From Distichodus sexfasciatus (Eukaryota > Chordata > Actinopteri > Characiformes > Distichodontidae): a stretch of 64,000 nucleotides of DNA. The translations under genes were made by a program, and so were the position numbers. Each line of letters starts with the position of its first letter. The stretch's first letter is position 1. This document shows positions 1 through 13,300 of the stretch, piece after piece. The notes under the pieces were generated by a model. That model saw nothing but the letters and a program-made list of their open reading frames with translations, was not told where the DNA came from and searched no databases. Location of the stretch: assembly GCA_032718565.1 (NCBI GenBank), contig JAVGVS010000001.1, positions 682,001 through 746,000 of the forward strand, given 5' to 3'.

Positions 1-310
1 TGATTAAATGTGTTTATCTTGTTATTACAGTACACTCATATGTCTAAGCAGCTCAAACACTGACCACAATGCGCCCTTTTCCCCAAATTTACTTGTACAA
101 AAAAATTGGCAATTAGTTGACAAATCTAATCAGTGAGCAGTTAAACCTGTGCATGGGTCTTAATAATTAACTTTTTAAAGCACACAGTGGAATTCGCGGA
201 GTGTATCTGCCAGCGCTGTACTTCACACTCACTGACAAAATAGAACAGTTGGCTTCTTCTCAATTTTTCTTTGGCTCACTCTCATTCGTTCTCCCCCTCC
301 TGTCTCTCTC

Positions 311-313
311 ACA

Positions 314-361
<48 letters not shown>

Positions 362-370
362 CTCTCTCTC
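311..370. repeat. (CA)n followed by (CT)n microsatellite
   Basis: About 23 CA dinucleotides run directly into a CT tract. An apparent His-Thr repeat peptide here is just the translation of the dinucleotide tract. Confidence 0.9.
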
Positions 371-3300
371 AAGGTATAACTCCCTGGAAAAAGAGATGTA
401 GGGTACAGGTTATAATTTCAAGAAGTGGGATGGTCGAGTAGATATATTCTTCAAGTAAGAAAAATAACAAACTACACTGACAGCAGTGTTGAGACTCCTT
501 GTCCGTCAGCAGCTTGTGAAGCCAGAGCATTTGGTTCACTGTTCCAAGTCTTCACATAAACTCATTCTCAGTGTTCCTTACTCTCACGTTAAGCTCCTGT
601 GATTCTACGCTTGCCGTTAAGGTCCCGAATCATACAACAGAAGGTTAAAACTGTAATGAGAAAAACCTTCCCACCTCCAAATAAACTCTTCATGAGAGGG
701 TTTTATATATTTGAGTCATAACCATTTGAAAGTGCTGTTTTAAATATTGAGTTTAATGTTTAACATGCATTTGCTGCTGCCAGATCTATAGTTATTACAC
801 TGGTTATATTCGAATGGCTTTCGAGATATTAAGCTGAGACACCGCTTCCTCACAGCGAGGAAAAGTAGGTCAATGCCAAGTTTATGGTTGACAGTGTTTG
901 GTCAAGTTGTTGGCTTAACCCTTTGCAGAGAAAGGAGCCTGTAGCATGCGGGTTTGGAAATGAGGGCCTTCACCGAAGTCCCTTTTTGCCTGAGGAAAAT
1001 TTACTACATAATTACACCCTCTGCAAAAAACGGCCGTGTCCTCTCCGGGCCTATTTGAGAGCCTCTGCAGAACTGAGGACACAATGAAATCCTTGACCAA
1101 ATGAAAATTCTCACCCACTCTCTAATCAGAAAGCTGGAGGCCGGAGTTACGCACATTGGAGATCCTCTATCTACTCCTGCTTGCAAACCTCAAAACTAAA
1201 AATGTAGGTGGAATTCTCAGCTTGGCTCAGGACAAAGGATCCCTGGTGTCGTTCTTTATGAGACGACATCATTTTCCAGCTGAAAACAGAACTAGGATTG
1301 GCACGACATCCCCAACGCAGTCAGGTCAACACTAGGTTTATAAATGGGTGAGGGTTGGCTATGACAATGCTGCTATTGTGGTGTGTACATAGTGCATATT
1401 TTTGGTGAAGCACCATCACAGAAGACAGATAGCTACAAGACGAAAAAGCTGTTGCACTTAAGCAGTGACGACACCGTAAACGACAGTGGGGCATGTCAAA
1501 CACGCAGCATTCGGTACATGAGAGTCTGATGGTGCTGGGGGCAAAAACAAACCAAAGGAATGTGAAACACAAGCATCAGCGTTCTAGCTCCACCTCACCA
1601 CAGGGCAGGTAGTTTGGCACTGATTCCATGCTGTGGTGATATCTGTGAGGAATAGTAACAGGGTTAGCAAAGGAGAGTTCTGTTTTGTATGGCAGTGCAG
1701 CAGTTTGGTGATAGAATAACAAGGCTCAAAAAGAGTTTTCTGCTGTTTTTTGCTGTTTTCTGATGGTCTAGGACAGACAGGCCTTGGCTTAGGACCAAAA
1801 CCTTGAGGAATTTGTACATTTTTCAGTTTCAATCCAAACTATCCATGTCATCTCTTAGCATGTTAGCAAAATTAGAGATGTGGTGCCCGGACTAGGTGAT
1901 GTAGACAAGGGTATGTTTTACACTAGAAGATTGAGTTTTTAAATTTCAACTGAACCTAAAAGCTGTTGCTGGAAAAGTAATTATCCCCTACACCAGTATG
2001 TTCCTGAACAATAACCCTGAGTTGCTCCAGGAAGTCTTGTTAAATAAAAGTCATAAGTGTAAATGTAGAGTGTGAGAACAAACAGAATATATTTTGTATT
2101 GCTTGGGTTTGGATTAAAAGTCATTTTTTTTGTTTCAAATTCTAGTTAAAGCTCAAGCCATAATAAGATCAGATCCTGTGAGATAAGTTCAGTGAATGCT
2201 TCCATTTTAGTTGATAATCTTTACTCAATTTTGCAACCTGAACTGAAAAGAATAATATACAGTGCCCTCAAGAAAAGCTGGAGAGGTCTCTTTGTAGGTC
2301 GAAGATTACCTGATTAGAGTTAGAAACATGATCAAATTATGAATGTGGCTTGCCATTATTTTCTATGTATAAAATCATAAACAACTAAATGCAATGAATT
2401 TTCTTGCAATAACATCATAATATAGGTGGTTGTCAGTAATTTCCCACCTTACAATCTTGATTATATGATGCTTGTGTTGATAAAGGCAACTTTTAGAGGT
2501 TTTAAAGTGCCATAATAATAAAAGAGCTCGGCGTTACGGTTGATTGCAGGTTATAAACATTTATGGCTGTTTCCCAAAACGGTAATGACCTTGGTGCACC
2601 AAGACAGTTTAGCAAGTGGACATCATTTGTTTGCTTAAGGGCTAAAGTGAAAATGAAAATCCATCCAGAATCCTGCCCACACAGGTGCTATAGCCAAGCT
2701 GGTTAAAGACAGAAAGAGAGAGAGGGAGAGAGAGAGGAGCAGACCATATGGGGCAAGGAGGAGATGGAGAGGATTTTGGAAAAGAATGAGCAGTGGGATT
2801 GTAAAGCACTCGGCAGCTGTGCTGTTTCATTCAGCAGGCAGACTGTTTAATCCCAGGGATGGGCCTGGATGAGTTAGGCAAACAGGGAGCCCTGAAACCT
2901 AGCACCACTGCCTGGCCCTCAGGCATAGCACACCAGCCATGCCCAGAAACTTCTCTAGATAGCTTACAGTCTGCCACAGACAAACCAGTGCCATAATAAT
3001 TAATATGTGCTCTTTGCCGCTTTTAACCGAAGTCCAAAAGTGCGGGTTGTTTGTCAAAGTCGATGTTGCTCTTGACGGTCGGGACGTGCTGATGCTTTAC
3101 ACCCCACCCCCTGTGTGTCTCATTAACTTTACTGCACAAATATATCCCGCACTCGAGAGAAAGTCATCAAGACGACTACTTGAAGGACAGATGTTTTATA
3201 CGTGCCACTCAGATGACTAAAGTCCGTGCCGCAGCTGCAGGGTTTTTTATGGCATGCAATGAAACTCAAGCATTAGCCGTCGCTTCACACTGTCTTCAAT

Positions 3301-3639
3301 TCCTTCGCCGGGCCGGAAAAAGCAGCAGTCATTCAGGGCTACGGGACATGCAACACACGCCTGCGGATTCCATTTAACATCATGGGTTTGTGTATTCAAA
3401 GCAGGAGTTTATTGCTTGAGTAAACAGTGGTAGGTCCGCTGAGGTTTTATTTATTTATACTACATATGATACACGTGGGCACAGAACATCCAGACTTTCT
3501 TTCAACAACTTGAGTGTCCTGTGACAGCAGCAGGAAGATCTCAGCGAGTCTGTGTGAGAAAACACTTTGTCCACATCCCACCCATCTTATTTATGCCACC
3601 AATGACACAGGCCTGTCTATCAGCTGATGTCCAAACTTT

Positions 3640-3975
3640 TTGCCTCCTCTTTTGTCTGTTTGTGTGATTGTGTGTAGAGTGGGGGAGACTTTTGGTGGTT
3701 ATGAGGACCTGATTTCTCAACTAAAATAAAAAACAAACTTTCTGATTTTAAAGATTTTTGTTACTTTATTTTATAGGGGAGAACCCTTCTTCATGAAAAT
3801 GTCCACGATTTATAACTGAAACTAAAAATGTCAAATAGATTTGCTTTTGTATGCTGAGGTTAAGGTTAGGGTTAGATGTAGGTGTAGTGTAATTTAGATC
3901 TAGTAATTATGGGAGTGAATGGAAGTACTTCACAAAGATAGTAAGACGTCTGTGTGTGTGTGTGTGCGTGAGTGC
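3640..3975 (+). repeat. Interspersed repeat, GGTTAG-type family, copy 1
   Basis: Contains GAGGTTAAGGTTAGGGTTAG, then a segment like AATTATGGGAGTGAATGGAA and ACTTCACAAAGATAGTA, ending in (TG)n. The same order recurs at 34040-34170 and, inverted, at 38430-38600 and 59840-60060. Four dispersed copies in both orientations show a repeat family. The class is not determined. Confidence 0.6.
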
Positions 3976-4874
3976 GCAGGGGGAGGACTGATCTATGTGG
4001 GTGACTGTATACACAAACTCAAGAGAAAGAAAATAATATTTTCAAATGGAGTAAATATTCCAGAGACAGGCGTAATCACAGTGACTGACATTGGTGGCGC
4101 CTATTTTCGAGATGTTACATAGCATGAAGGTTCTGCGCTTGCTTTTGTTTGTTTGCAATTAAGCTGTGTTTGCAAGGACCTGTTAAATGACATTGGATTG
4201 TTTAAAAATTGGGCTATAGAGAGCTTAGTTTAGACTGTGCTGTGTCACAGAGCTATAAATGCAGCAAGGACATTTTAAATGAATCTCTACAAGCTTCTCT
4301 GCTGGAGCTGACGTTTACAGTGGAAAATGTTCCCTCAGAGTATAAAACGTCCTGCCGAGAACTAAATCTATAGCCTTCTAACGGAGTTTAATATACTGTT
4401 GTACTTACAAATGTAAGAGTAGATGGGGAAGGTGAGCCTCCAGCTGATCCCAAATACTGTGGTTAAGATTTATCGACATCTGACAAAGAGCTTCTCGAAG
4501 TGCATCTTAAGAAAGCCTTTGACACGTGCGCTGGGGAACATTATCATCATTATGAAACCTCCAAAACAAATCTCCACTCAGTACTGGTCTAGCCGCAAAT
4601 CCAGAGCAGTAATTTGTAAGTGTTTACCTCCTCATTAGCAAGCAGATTATATTTCTGTGAGATTCCGGTAACTACCACAACTTGCATCCATTGAATTTAT
4701 TTTCTTTCCAAGATAAAGAACCTGGAGGCAGACTGGGGGAATCGGACACTCTTATATTTAAAGAGAACACAAAACCCTAAAACACAACCCAGGCTTCAGA
4801 ACAGCCATTCTGAGAAAGTCTTTCTACAGGGTTTGACGCAAACCAACGAAATTAATAAGATAATGAAATGACCT

Positions 4875-4985
4875 TTACATGCGTGGCATTTAGCAGACGT
4901 TCTTATCTTACATTGCCTAATTACAGTGGTAGTTTCCCTGGAGCAACAGGAGCTAAAGGGACTTGCTCAGAGACCTAATGATGCC
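4875..4985 (+). repeat. Short interspersed repeat, GCATTTAGCAGAC family, copy 1
   Basis: TGGCATTTAGCAGACGTTCT, then TAATTACAG..CCTGGAGCAAC, then CTTGCTCAGAG. The same landmarks occur at about 5198-5312, 25853-25955, 29507-29690 and 34422-34697. This is a familiar short repeat of fish genomes. The class assignment is uncertain. Confidence 0.55.
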
Positions 4986-5197
4986 TAAGGTTTTCAAATC
5001 AAAGTAAATCTTTTGTTAAATGTGAACACTCACACATGTATATGTACTCACACTTTAAATGAATAAGCTCAACCCTGTATTCGCCAGAGGAAAATGGAGT
5101 CTTCTATGTCTTTTATGTCCTATATATCACAGCAGGAGTGTTTTCTTGCCACTGTTGCCATAGAAATGCTCATTAGGTGCTTGGACCTGGTGATACA

Positions 5198-5312
5198 TTT
5201 ACGTTTGTGGTAAATTGAAAACTCTCTTATCCAGAGTACTGTACATCTCTTAATTACAGGGAAAGTTTCCCTGAATTAAGTTGGCCTTAAAGACTTTGCT
5301 CAACAATCTAAT
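5198..5312 (+). repeat. Short interspersed repeat, GCATTTAGCAGAC family, copy 2
   Basis: Diverged copy: TTATCCAGAGTACTG, TTAATTACAGGGAAAGTTTC and ACTTTGCTCAACAATCTAAT match the order of landmarks in the copy at 4875-4985. Confidence 0.5.
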
Positions 5313-6379
5313 GCCTGTATATTTTAATACATTAGACTAATGCATGTGATGAACTATAGAATGGCTATGTGAACTGACTATGAGGTGTGTACAGGGTCCC
5401 CTTGTACCTTCTCACAATGGAAAGGTTCAGCAGTTTAGGCTGATCTTCCCAAAGCTCTTATCATTGCTAACAGCGCCTTCTACTGTGCGCCCGTGAAACT
5501 GCCCACAAACTCTTTAGTAGAGAACTGAAAAAGCATCTGCTCTAACTATAGACTGGCAAAACCAGAGGGAGAATGTGAAAACCCAGCATGAGGGACATTT
5601 AGCAAACTACATGGGAGATGAGATGATTTCTTTTTTCACTCTTGGCACAGCTCACAAAACAGCATTTCTGAACTGTAGCATTGATGGAGACAGCACACAC
5701 TGTCCCTCTGATGGACTAAACATGTGAGACATGTGGAAAATAAATTGTGGACAGTCTATAAGGAAGATGAGGAACATGAAAACGGGGGGGGCCTTAATAT
5801 GAAAGCGGCTGGTTTCGAAGCTATTCTTAGATTTAACTATTCTGTTGTCTTATGTAAGTCACAGATTAGCATTTGGCTCTGTGGGTATTAGCTCAACTTT
5901 GCTGAAATCTTTCCTCTAAAAGCCAAAGCAGCACTGATCTGTGGAAATTTCACATCCAGAATCCAAATCTGGTTTTGATTGCACAGTGTATCATTTATCT
6001 CGCCTTTTTTCCTCATTACCCAGTGCAATTAAGTTATTTCCTGTTTCGGGCTCAAGCAGAGAAATCAGTGCATTAAAATCCTTGATGCTTCGAATTTGTG
6101 GTTGTAACAGCACGATTCTGTACTGATTTACTTGCAGAGTGGACAAATGAACAGTGAGCACACTTTCTATTAGATCTGATGGAATCGGCAAACGTTTCTT
6201 TGCTTTTTGTCATGCATTGCAACATTTTTCTTACTATCCTACTCATTCATTATAACGTTTTAAAACAAATTTCCTCGTGTACTACGACTATTTTTCAGAC
6301 TATTCTACTCATGCATTTTCGCGGTTTAGAACTACACTGCGCATAATCACACTACACCGAATTGCAGCAGAGGGATAAC

Positions 6380-7065
6380 AAGGTGCTGGACCGACATAAA
6401 GTGTCCGGGGGCGTCGCGCATCACCAGGTTTCCGTGCATAAGCACAAGCACAAGCGTTTCGATTGGGATTTCGATAAATGCGTCGTGGCTTGTTTTGGTT
6501 CGGGATCTTGCTTTGGTCCGGCATCACTTTAGGCATCAGCGTGAAAGACAGGATCCTATTGCCGCGGCGAAGGAGGAGGGGGAGGGAGGTGGGGGAAGAA
6601 AACGCTGGCGCCGTGCCATGTGGCAAGTGCGCCTCCCTTCCCTACACTGCTGTTTGGGTTTGGCTGTTTTTAAAAAGGCAAGCCTGGCCTGGAGCTCATC
6701 AGTCTGCTCACAAAAACTTCTCCAGAGGGGAAAGTGCCGCAGTCGGAAGGTCCGCATCTGAGCCGCAGTCTGGACGCTACCGATACCACCAGAGAGGGAA
6801 ATGGTCTGAGAAACGAACCCGTTTTAACGCACAAGTTTCGGACGCTTTTCACTCAGAACCTTGACTGACTCACATTTTTTAAATCCTGTCTTTCTCTCTC
6901 TCTATATCTCTCTCAATATCTGAAGACTTTTTGGATGCGGAGTTGCCCAAACTTTTCATGTATTTGAAATTTCTGATGACCTGAACTCGACGTGTCCGCT
7001 TCGTTTAGTACTCATTTATTTTTTGCTTCTTCAGCAAGTGAGACATTAATATATATTTTTAAAAA
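6380..7065 (+). promoter_or_regulatory. igfbp5: GC/CpG-rich 5' flank and probable 5' UTR of igfbp5
   Basis: CG dinucleotides become dense from about 6400 to 6850 and continue through exon 1, against an AT-rich background. That fits a CpG-island promoter. A TATA-like TTTTTAAAAAGG lies near 6668-6679, about 390 bp before the ATG, followed by a pyrimidine-rich leader (CTCTCT near 6890-6915). The transcription start cannot be fixed from sequence alone. A 128-codon frame (6478-6864) in this stretch has no recognisable protein similarity and is probably fortuitous. Confidence 0.45.
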
Positions 7066-7399
7066 ATGCTCGTCAATTTTTTCCTGCTGGTCACCTTTCT
7101 CCTCGGACTGTCCCGGTGCCGAGGCTCGTACGTTCCGTGTGAGCCGTGCGACCAGAAGGCGCTCTCCATGTGCCCCCCGGTGCCGGTGGGCTGTCAGCTC
7201 GTGAAAGAGCCCGGTTGCGGCTGCTGCCTGACGTGCGCGCTGTCCGAGGGTCAGGCATGCGGCGTCTACACCGGCACATGCACGCAGGGGCTGCGCTGCC
7301 TGCCGCGCGACGGTGAGGAGAAGCCGCTGCACGCGCTGCTGCACGGCAGGGGAGTGTGCACCAACGAAAAGGGATATAAACCGCTCATTCCGCCAATCG
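7066..7399 (+). CDS. igfbp5: igfbp5 exon 1: signal peptide and IGF-binding N-domain
   Basis: The ATG at 7066 opens a hydrophobic signal peptide (MLVNFFLLVT..) followed by 12 cysteines in IGFBP spacing. The donor GTAAGT is at 7400, and the exon ends after one base of a codon (phase 1). This start was chosen because it gives the signal peptide at the right distance from the first mature cysteine (C25). Confidence 0.96.
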
Positions 7400-10300
7400 G
7401 TAAGTTGATGCACGAGCCCCCGTGCGCGTTTTTAATGTTAGTGAATGCACTTGTGCTATGCGTTTTGCAAAAAAAAAAAGAAGAAGAAGAAGAAGATGCT
7501 TGGCGCGTTATTTGTTTGTTTGTTTGATTGATTTTTTTATTATTATTATTATTATTATTGAGGGAATAACGAAGCACAAGATTGCACGCCTCATGGTGCT
7601 GATCCATTGCAGAAACTATTGATTTCAAGATGGGTTGCGATGATTGTTGCCGCTTTGGCACCAAACACACACACACACACGCACACACACTCATAAACCT
7701 ATTAAGCCTCTCAATAAGCATCTTAAGCAATTGTAAATGCTCATCAGAAAAGGTGTGAGTTACATGATGATGTTAACATTACCCATGTAGCGTTTGTGTA
7801 TTTAACATTTCTAATTTGTAAATGACTGATTGGTTCAATTCAGATGATGGAAATGCCGAACAGGATTTTGGATTTCAGGAATGTAACTTGGGGTTGAACA
7901 TTTTGGGGGAGTTGAAATCTTCACCCCTTTGCCAAAATATGATTATTTTGGGAAGTCCTATTGGCTAATTTTGGTTACTGGGCTTTATATCCCTAATACC
8001 TGCTGGTACTGCCGCACATGTGCAGACCATTTTTTGTTTTTGTTTTTTTTGTTTGATTATGACTAAACATGTAATGAGGACTCGATGATTTGACACATTC
8101 ATATGTTCAGCATGCACAAATATATCATTTTAAAAACCCATAAGCAAGAGTGGATGTTGCAAAGTGATAAAAATTGTTCAAATTAAGATCACATTTATTA
8201 GGGGTAATGATTTGCATGATGGATAAAGAATATTTAGGTTATGAAAGGTATCCTTGTGAAGATCACTGTGCAATTCTCAGTCCTCTAGGTAATAACCTCT
8301 CCACAGAAGGTAGAGAGGGTTGTGAAGGAAGAGTCACTATATGGGAGATCTTGGTTATTCTGAATTTAGTTTTACATTGGGGGTGGTGTGGAGTCGGATT
8401 ACCATTCAAAGATTAAGTCCAAGGGTAGAAGGATGAGCATGTGTGCGAAATTCAGTTAAAGCTGGATGAAACATGTCTATTTTATGTTTAACCTCCTCCA
8501 CCCTCATGCATAGTGTGCATATTACATGCACCGATTTATGGTGTTTGGGAAAGGGACCTTTTTATTATGGGCTTATTTCCAGTTGTCAGTTTTAATGCTA
8601 AATTATCTCCACCCCCATGCTCCCAGAGGCAACATCAATTCATGGAACAGCATGAGAATGGAATTTGCTCTATTCTACATGCATTGTTTGGAAAAAGGGT
8701 AGGACATCAGAACATTTCTTACAACAGAGGGATTGGGGAAATAGAAATGCAGTTGTGTTTTCTGGTTATGACTTCATACGTTACATACACACAGACAGAG
8801 AGAGACTTCAAAAAGCAGTCTCTGTGGGAATCTCGACATGAGCGCGTGTGGAGCAGTGTTGTAAGGGGATCAGCTTTTCTTCAGCGTGTGATTGCATTGG
8901 GCACATAGTCGTGCCAGAGTGATTCAGCAGAATGCATTTCGAGTTGCTGTCTGAAAAGCTATTTATCAAGCACTGCATGGATTTAGAGGGGAACTTCTCA
9001 TCTATGCTAGTGTCTGGTTTCAGCCTGGTTTTACAAGCCAGATGGGGTGGACACCAGGAGAGGTCAAGTGATATTATGAGCCACCAACTTATACCTCGTG
9101 CTTACCCTACTTTTATCAAGGTCAAAAATCCTGGTTTAGCTATTAAAAGCTAAAAGAAATCTTGGCCAGATAATACCTCTAACCAATTGAAAAACTGCAA
9201 GAACTTCTGCTCACCTCACTAGAAAAATAATGTAAACTTACAGTATACTTTTTGCATAAAAAAACGCCACTACAATCATTATGGACTTTCTTATATTGTC
9301 AGCCTCATTACACTCAGGTGAGCTCAAATAACATTTCAGGGCGGGGTTTCCATTTCAGGGAACAGACAGAAGAAAAACTCAGCAGGACTTTCTGGCTTTC
9401 TAAATGTGGCTCCAAATGTGGTTTATTTCCAGTTCGGCAGGAGGAAAAAACAGTAAATAAACATTTAAGCCCTTACACGTCACACTGGACCATCCCATTT
9501 GAGAGCATGCCGAATGTGGCTTCATGCCAAATTGCATGCTACCGCGGTAAAGAGTATGTCAAAATAGCATGCCACTATTTAGAACCTTATTATGTGGTTT
9601 GGGACGTAGCCAACTTAATTAGTCTCTCATCTTCATTCCACAGTTGTGAGCAAAACAGTTTTGTGCATTCCTTGTTACCAATGACAGCAGATACTATGGA
9701 TAGTAAATAGTTTGGGTTAGATAAAAGGTGGAGTTAATGTCTGTCACCACTGTAGTTCAGGCTGCTGGAGTAAAGTGTTTTGACCATCACAGCCTTGTCA
9801 ACTTAAGCTCACAGTCTCGAACCTTCATCTCATTAAAGCTCGCTAGACTCCTACTTTATGGTTTAGGTTTTAAGTCTAGATCTTTTTTTGCCATGGCCTT
9901 TGCTCATCTTTTACAAGGAACAGCCAGTGATTCCAACAGCCGATGGTTGGATGTGCAACAGGGATCATAGAACTTTGGAGCTTCCGAATCTTCAGAGTAC
10001 AGCCAACAGATAAAACCTTAAAACCTAAATGGTTGTAAAACCTCTCAAACTCTGTGCTTTGGAAGAAGTCTTGAATTTCACAGCACCACATTACTCACTG
10101 CCAGGGGAAGGAAAAGATGATTTAAGATGGTCCAAATCTGAAAAGATAGGATCTGCGCACGAACAAGCTTGCTGTGCACTGGCAACATGGTCATAATTAA
10201 TGGACATTCAATGAAGTCAAGAGAAAAACAGAAGCTGACATTTGGATATGATATTGTTATGTACCAGATGACTACTGATTTATTAGCACTTTATTTAATT

Positions 10301-13300
10301 ACTGGGTTTTGTAGTCTCACAGCAGGGCCAGTAAGCAGGCATGCAAGACTCATTTAAATCAGAACTCCATTTTCCATCATTAGATTGGTTTCCTCGGTCA
10401 TATTTCCTTCTGCATTGCTTCCACGGTTCAAATTGTGGCTGCAATGTCCAGGACACGTCTCAGACAGCCGCTCACCTTCGTCGAGGTATGTGAACAGAGA
10501 TCCTGTTTGGCACGCCTGAGTGATTTGTTCCAATAAAGTTTAACAGCAATTTGTGTTTGTCAGTGACACCTGGAAGGCTTGAAGGCAACAGCTGTGGAGG
10601 AACACAATTTCCACAGTAGCCTTCTCTGTTAGAGTGTAGAATTGCTCGGCAGCTACATCCTTGTGCAGGACTTTAAGTAGGAACATGTGTGGCCAGACAG
10701 AACTATGGCGAGTAAAACCCCCGCTTCTGAACCTCCAACGCCCCAGTTTTGTCGCTTGCAGTTTCTTGGATTGCAAGGAAATTGAAGTTAAAAAAACAAA
10801 ACAGTTACCATTGGAGTAGACCATGTGGTGGAGGTGGCAGGTTGTTGAAATCGGGTGGGTGCTCACTGTTGTCACATTCCACAGGATGCTTAACTAATGT
10901 GCCCGTAGCAGCGATTGCTGAAACCGTGTCAAGATGTTGCAACACCAATCAAAATTGCTACTTTTGTCTGGAGTCAGGAGCTTGTCACAGCCGGCAATTG
11001 TCCCTGGCTGGCGTGGCTGGAGACAAGGCAGCTTCTGATGGAGTGGTTTCCTCAGAACCCAAATCTTCGATGTCGGGTGAGACCTCAGACCAAAATTAGG
11101 CCTGCACAGGATCACAGTGACTTGTGTCCCGTCTTTTGAATCCTTATGTTGAACAATTGCTTTCTGTATGACACACGAAGAATCACTAGCAAGATCCCCC
11201 ATATTTCACTGCTTACAATTTATAACAAATTTTTTCACAGTGATTTATCAACACAACTGACATCAAAAAAATTATATGATGGTTTCCTTTTTTGTTTCAG
11301 CCACTATCTCATCACAGTCTTACCTTTCTTAATTTTTTCCTTTCTGGCCACTAGAGGCCTTTGTTAGTCTTGTCTTTTGACAATTATGTCAATGGTTTGC
11401 TAAACCTAATGTGCATCACCTGCATTTCTAACCGTTCAAGTTGACTTCTCTCTTTGGCTGCACAGGTCTATGCTTGTTTGTGTTCTCTTGTCTAGTATTC
11501 TTAGTGCCATTGCTTTTGACTTTTTCATTGCTTTGTGTTAAATTTAGCTGTCAATGCATTTCCATATCAAATTATAAGAATTCATAAATTGCAAATTTGC
11601 AATATCGACTACCGTATTGTATTAATTTCACATCCAGCACAATTCCAAGCCCCACTGGGTATAGATTTTTACTAGCTTAAATAGATTACATGCTGTTCTA
11701 AATAATTATCTTGAGTGAAATCAAGCTGTCATCATGGAACTGTGAAAAGTGCTCTCATAGTAACAGGTGGTGACCTTAATGTCATGTGTGCATTGGTTAC
11801 ATTTGTTGGTTTATAGTGCAAAGAAGTCTAAACAAGGGTCATACACATGTGAGATTATTCATTCATTCTTTATCTGAAACACTGAATCCCAACTGGGGTC
11901 GCGGGGGGACCAGAGCCTATCCCGGGAACTTAGGGGTGCAAGGTGGGGAACAACCCTGGGCAGGCGCCAACACACCGCAGGTCACACACACTCGCGCAAT
12001 CACACTCATTCACACCTTACGGGGCCAATTTAGAGTCGCCAATTAACCTATATTGCATTCCTTTGGAATGTGGGAGGAAACCGGCGCACCCAGAGGAAAC
12101 CCACGTGAACACGGAGAGAGCATGCAAACTCCACACAGAAAGGACATTCGGCCGTCCCCAGGGTTCGAACCCAGGACCTTCTCGCTGTGAGGCGGCAGCG
12201 CTAACCACTACATCACTGTGCCGCCCCACGTGTGAGATTAATTATTAACATTTACTACTAATCTTTAATATCCTAAAGCGCATATTGGCTTTCATAGTGT
12301 GGGTCATAGTGTTTTAGTAAAGGCAATTTTTGGGGGTTGCTAATCCCATTAAAAATTCAGAAGCCGTGTCTTGTATCATTACTCATGTGCAATTTGATCG
12401 TTTTTCATCCCTTGTAGAAGTCCATCATAATCCACGGCATGTGTTGGGTATCATCTCTCTTTTTTGTGGTGGATTTGCCTGTAGAGACCAGCTCCTGCTC
12501 TGGCCTTCTTTGGCCCTCTGTCTGTGTGCTACTCTGTTGCCGTTGTGTGATCATGCTGTGGATTTGGGCCAGCTTTTAAATATTGAGCAGCGGAATCTGG
12601 CTTAGGATGCCGTGGCTAGCCAGAGGCTTAAACAAAGCGATGAATGCAGAGAGAAAGACTAAGCCTGGAGCAAACGCTACTTAAAAATGCAACTTGTACA
12701 CCTTGGAACCCTTTTTTTTTTACTGACAACAATGATGAAATGGTGTCCTGGAATAGTACCAATAGTCTTATGCACAGTGCAGATCATAAAAAATGTAAAA
12801 AAATCACTAAATGGCCAATAAATGGCAAAATACAGATAAATTAGAAGAGGGATTTGATTTCAACATTATTAATCCTCAGACTGCTAGAATTGATGGGCAT
12901 TGATGAAGTATAATTGGCCGGTGCATGTGTTAATATTTAAACAGAGTCCTATCAGATGCAGCGTCTTTGCCTGCTCGGGTCCTCTCTTCTTAATGAAAAG
13001 TTTGCAAGGCTAAGGGGAGAGACACCAATACCTCTTCAGCTTTCATTCCGCAGCCCATTTGAATAGGGAGGCTGCTGCGCGTGATATGTCTGCCCTGGCC
13101 TTGATCCAGTGCCTTGGCAGGAGTTCAGATGTTAAACACAGACTTGCTAAGCCTGCTTTACAAGCCGGGGACCCTGAGCATGGAAAAAGTGAGGTTTGCA
13201 CACACGCCGATGTGTCGGGGCCCCACAACACAGACATACAAACATTCAGAAGCTTAGAACATGAAGAAAAGAAAATATACAATGCACTAATTAGCACTAA

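Larger units (their letters stand above)
1..6379. other. Upstream gene-free region
   Basis: No exon or RNA gene is recognisable. Short open frames are not supported by splice structure, codon use or similarity. The stretch contains a (CA)n/(CT)n microsatellite at 311-370, a purine-rich GA run near 2708-2738, a fossil interspersed repeat at about 3640-3975, and two fossil short repeats at about 4875-4985 and 5198-5312. It may include igfbp5 regulatory DNA, but none can be identified from one sequence. Confidence 0.6.

Noticed and set aside
6478..6864. 128-codon open frame with an ATG just upstream of igfbp5
   Set aside because: Lies in the CpG-rich promoter/leader, Arg/Gly/Ser-rich composition expected of GC-rich DNA, overlapped by other frames on both strands, no recognisable similarity.
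7012..7413. 133-codon antisense frame opposite igfbp5 exon 1
   Set aside because: Shadow of the GC-rich coding exon. No splice or similarity support.
8513..8908. 131-codon plus-strand frame in igfbp5 intron 1
   Set aside because: No domain, no flanking splice signals of note, biased composition. Length is within chance for a 64-kb window.
12140..12226. Possible minus-strand tRNA gene
   Set aside because: tRNA-like head of a SINE bounded by a 14-bp target duplication.
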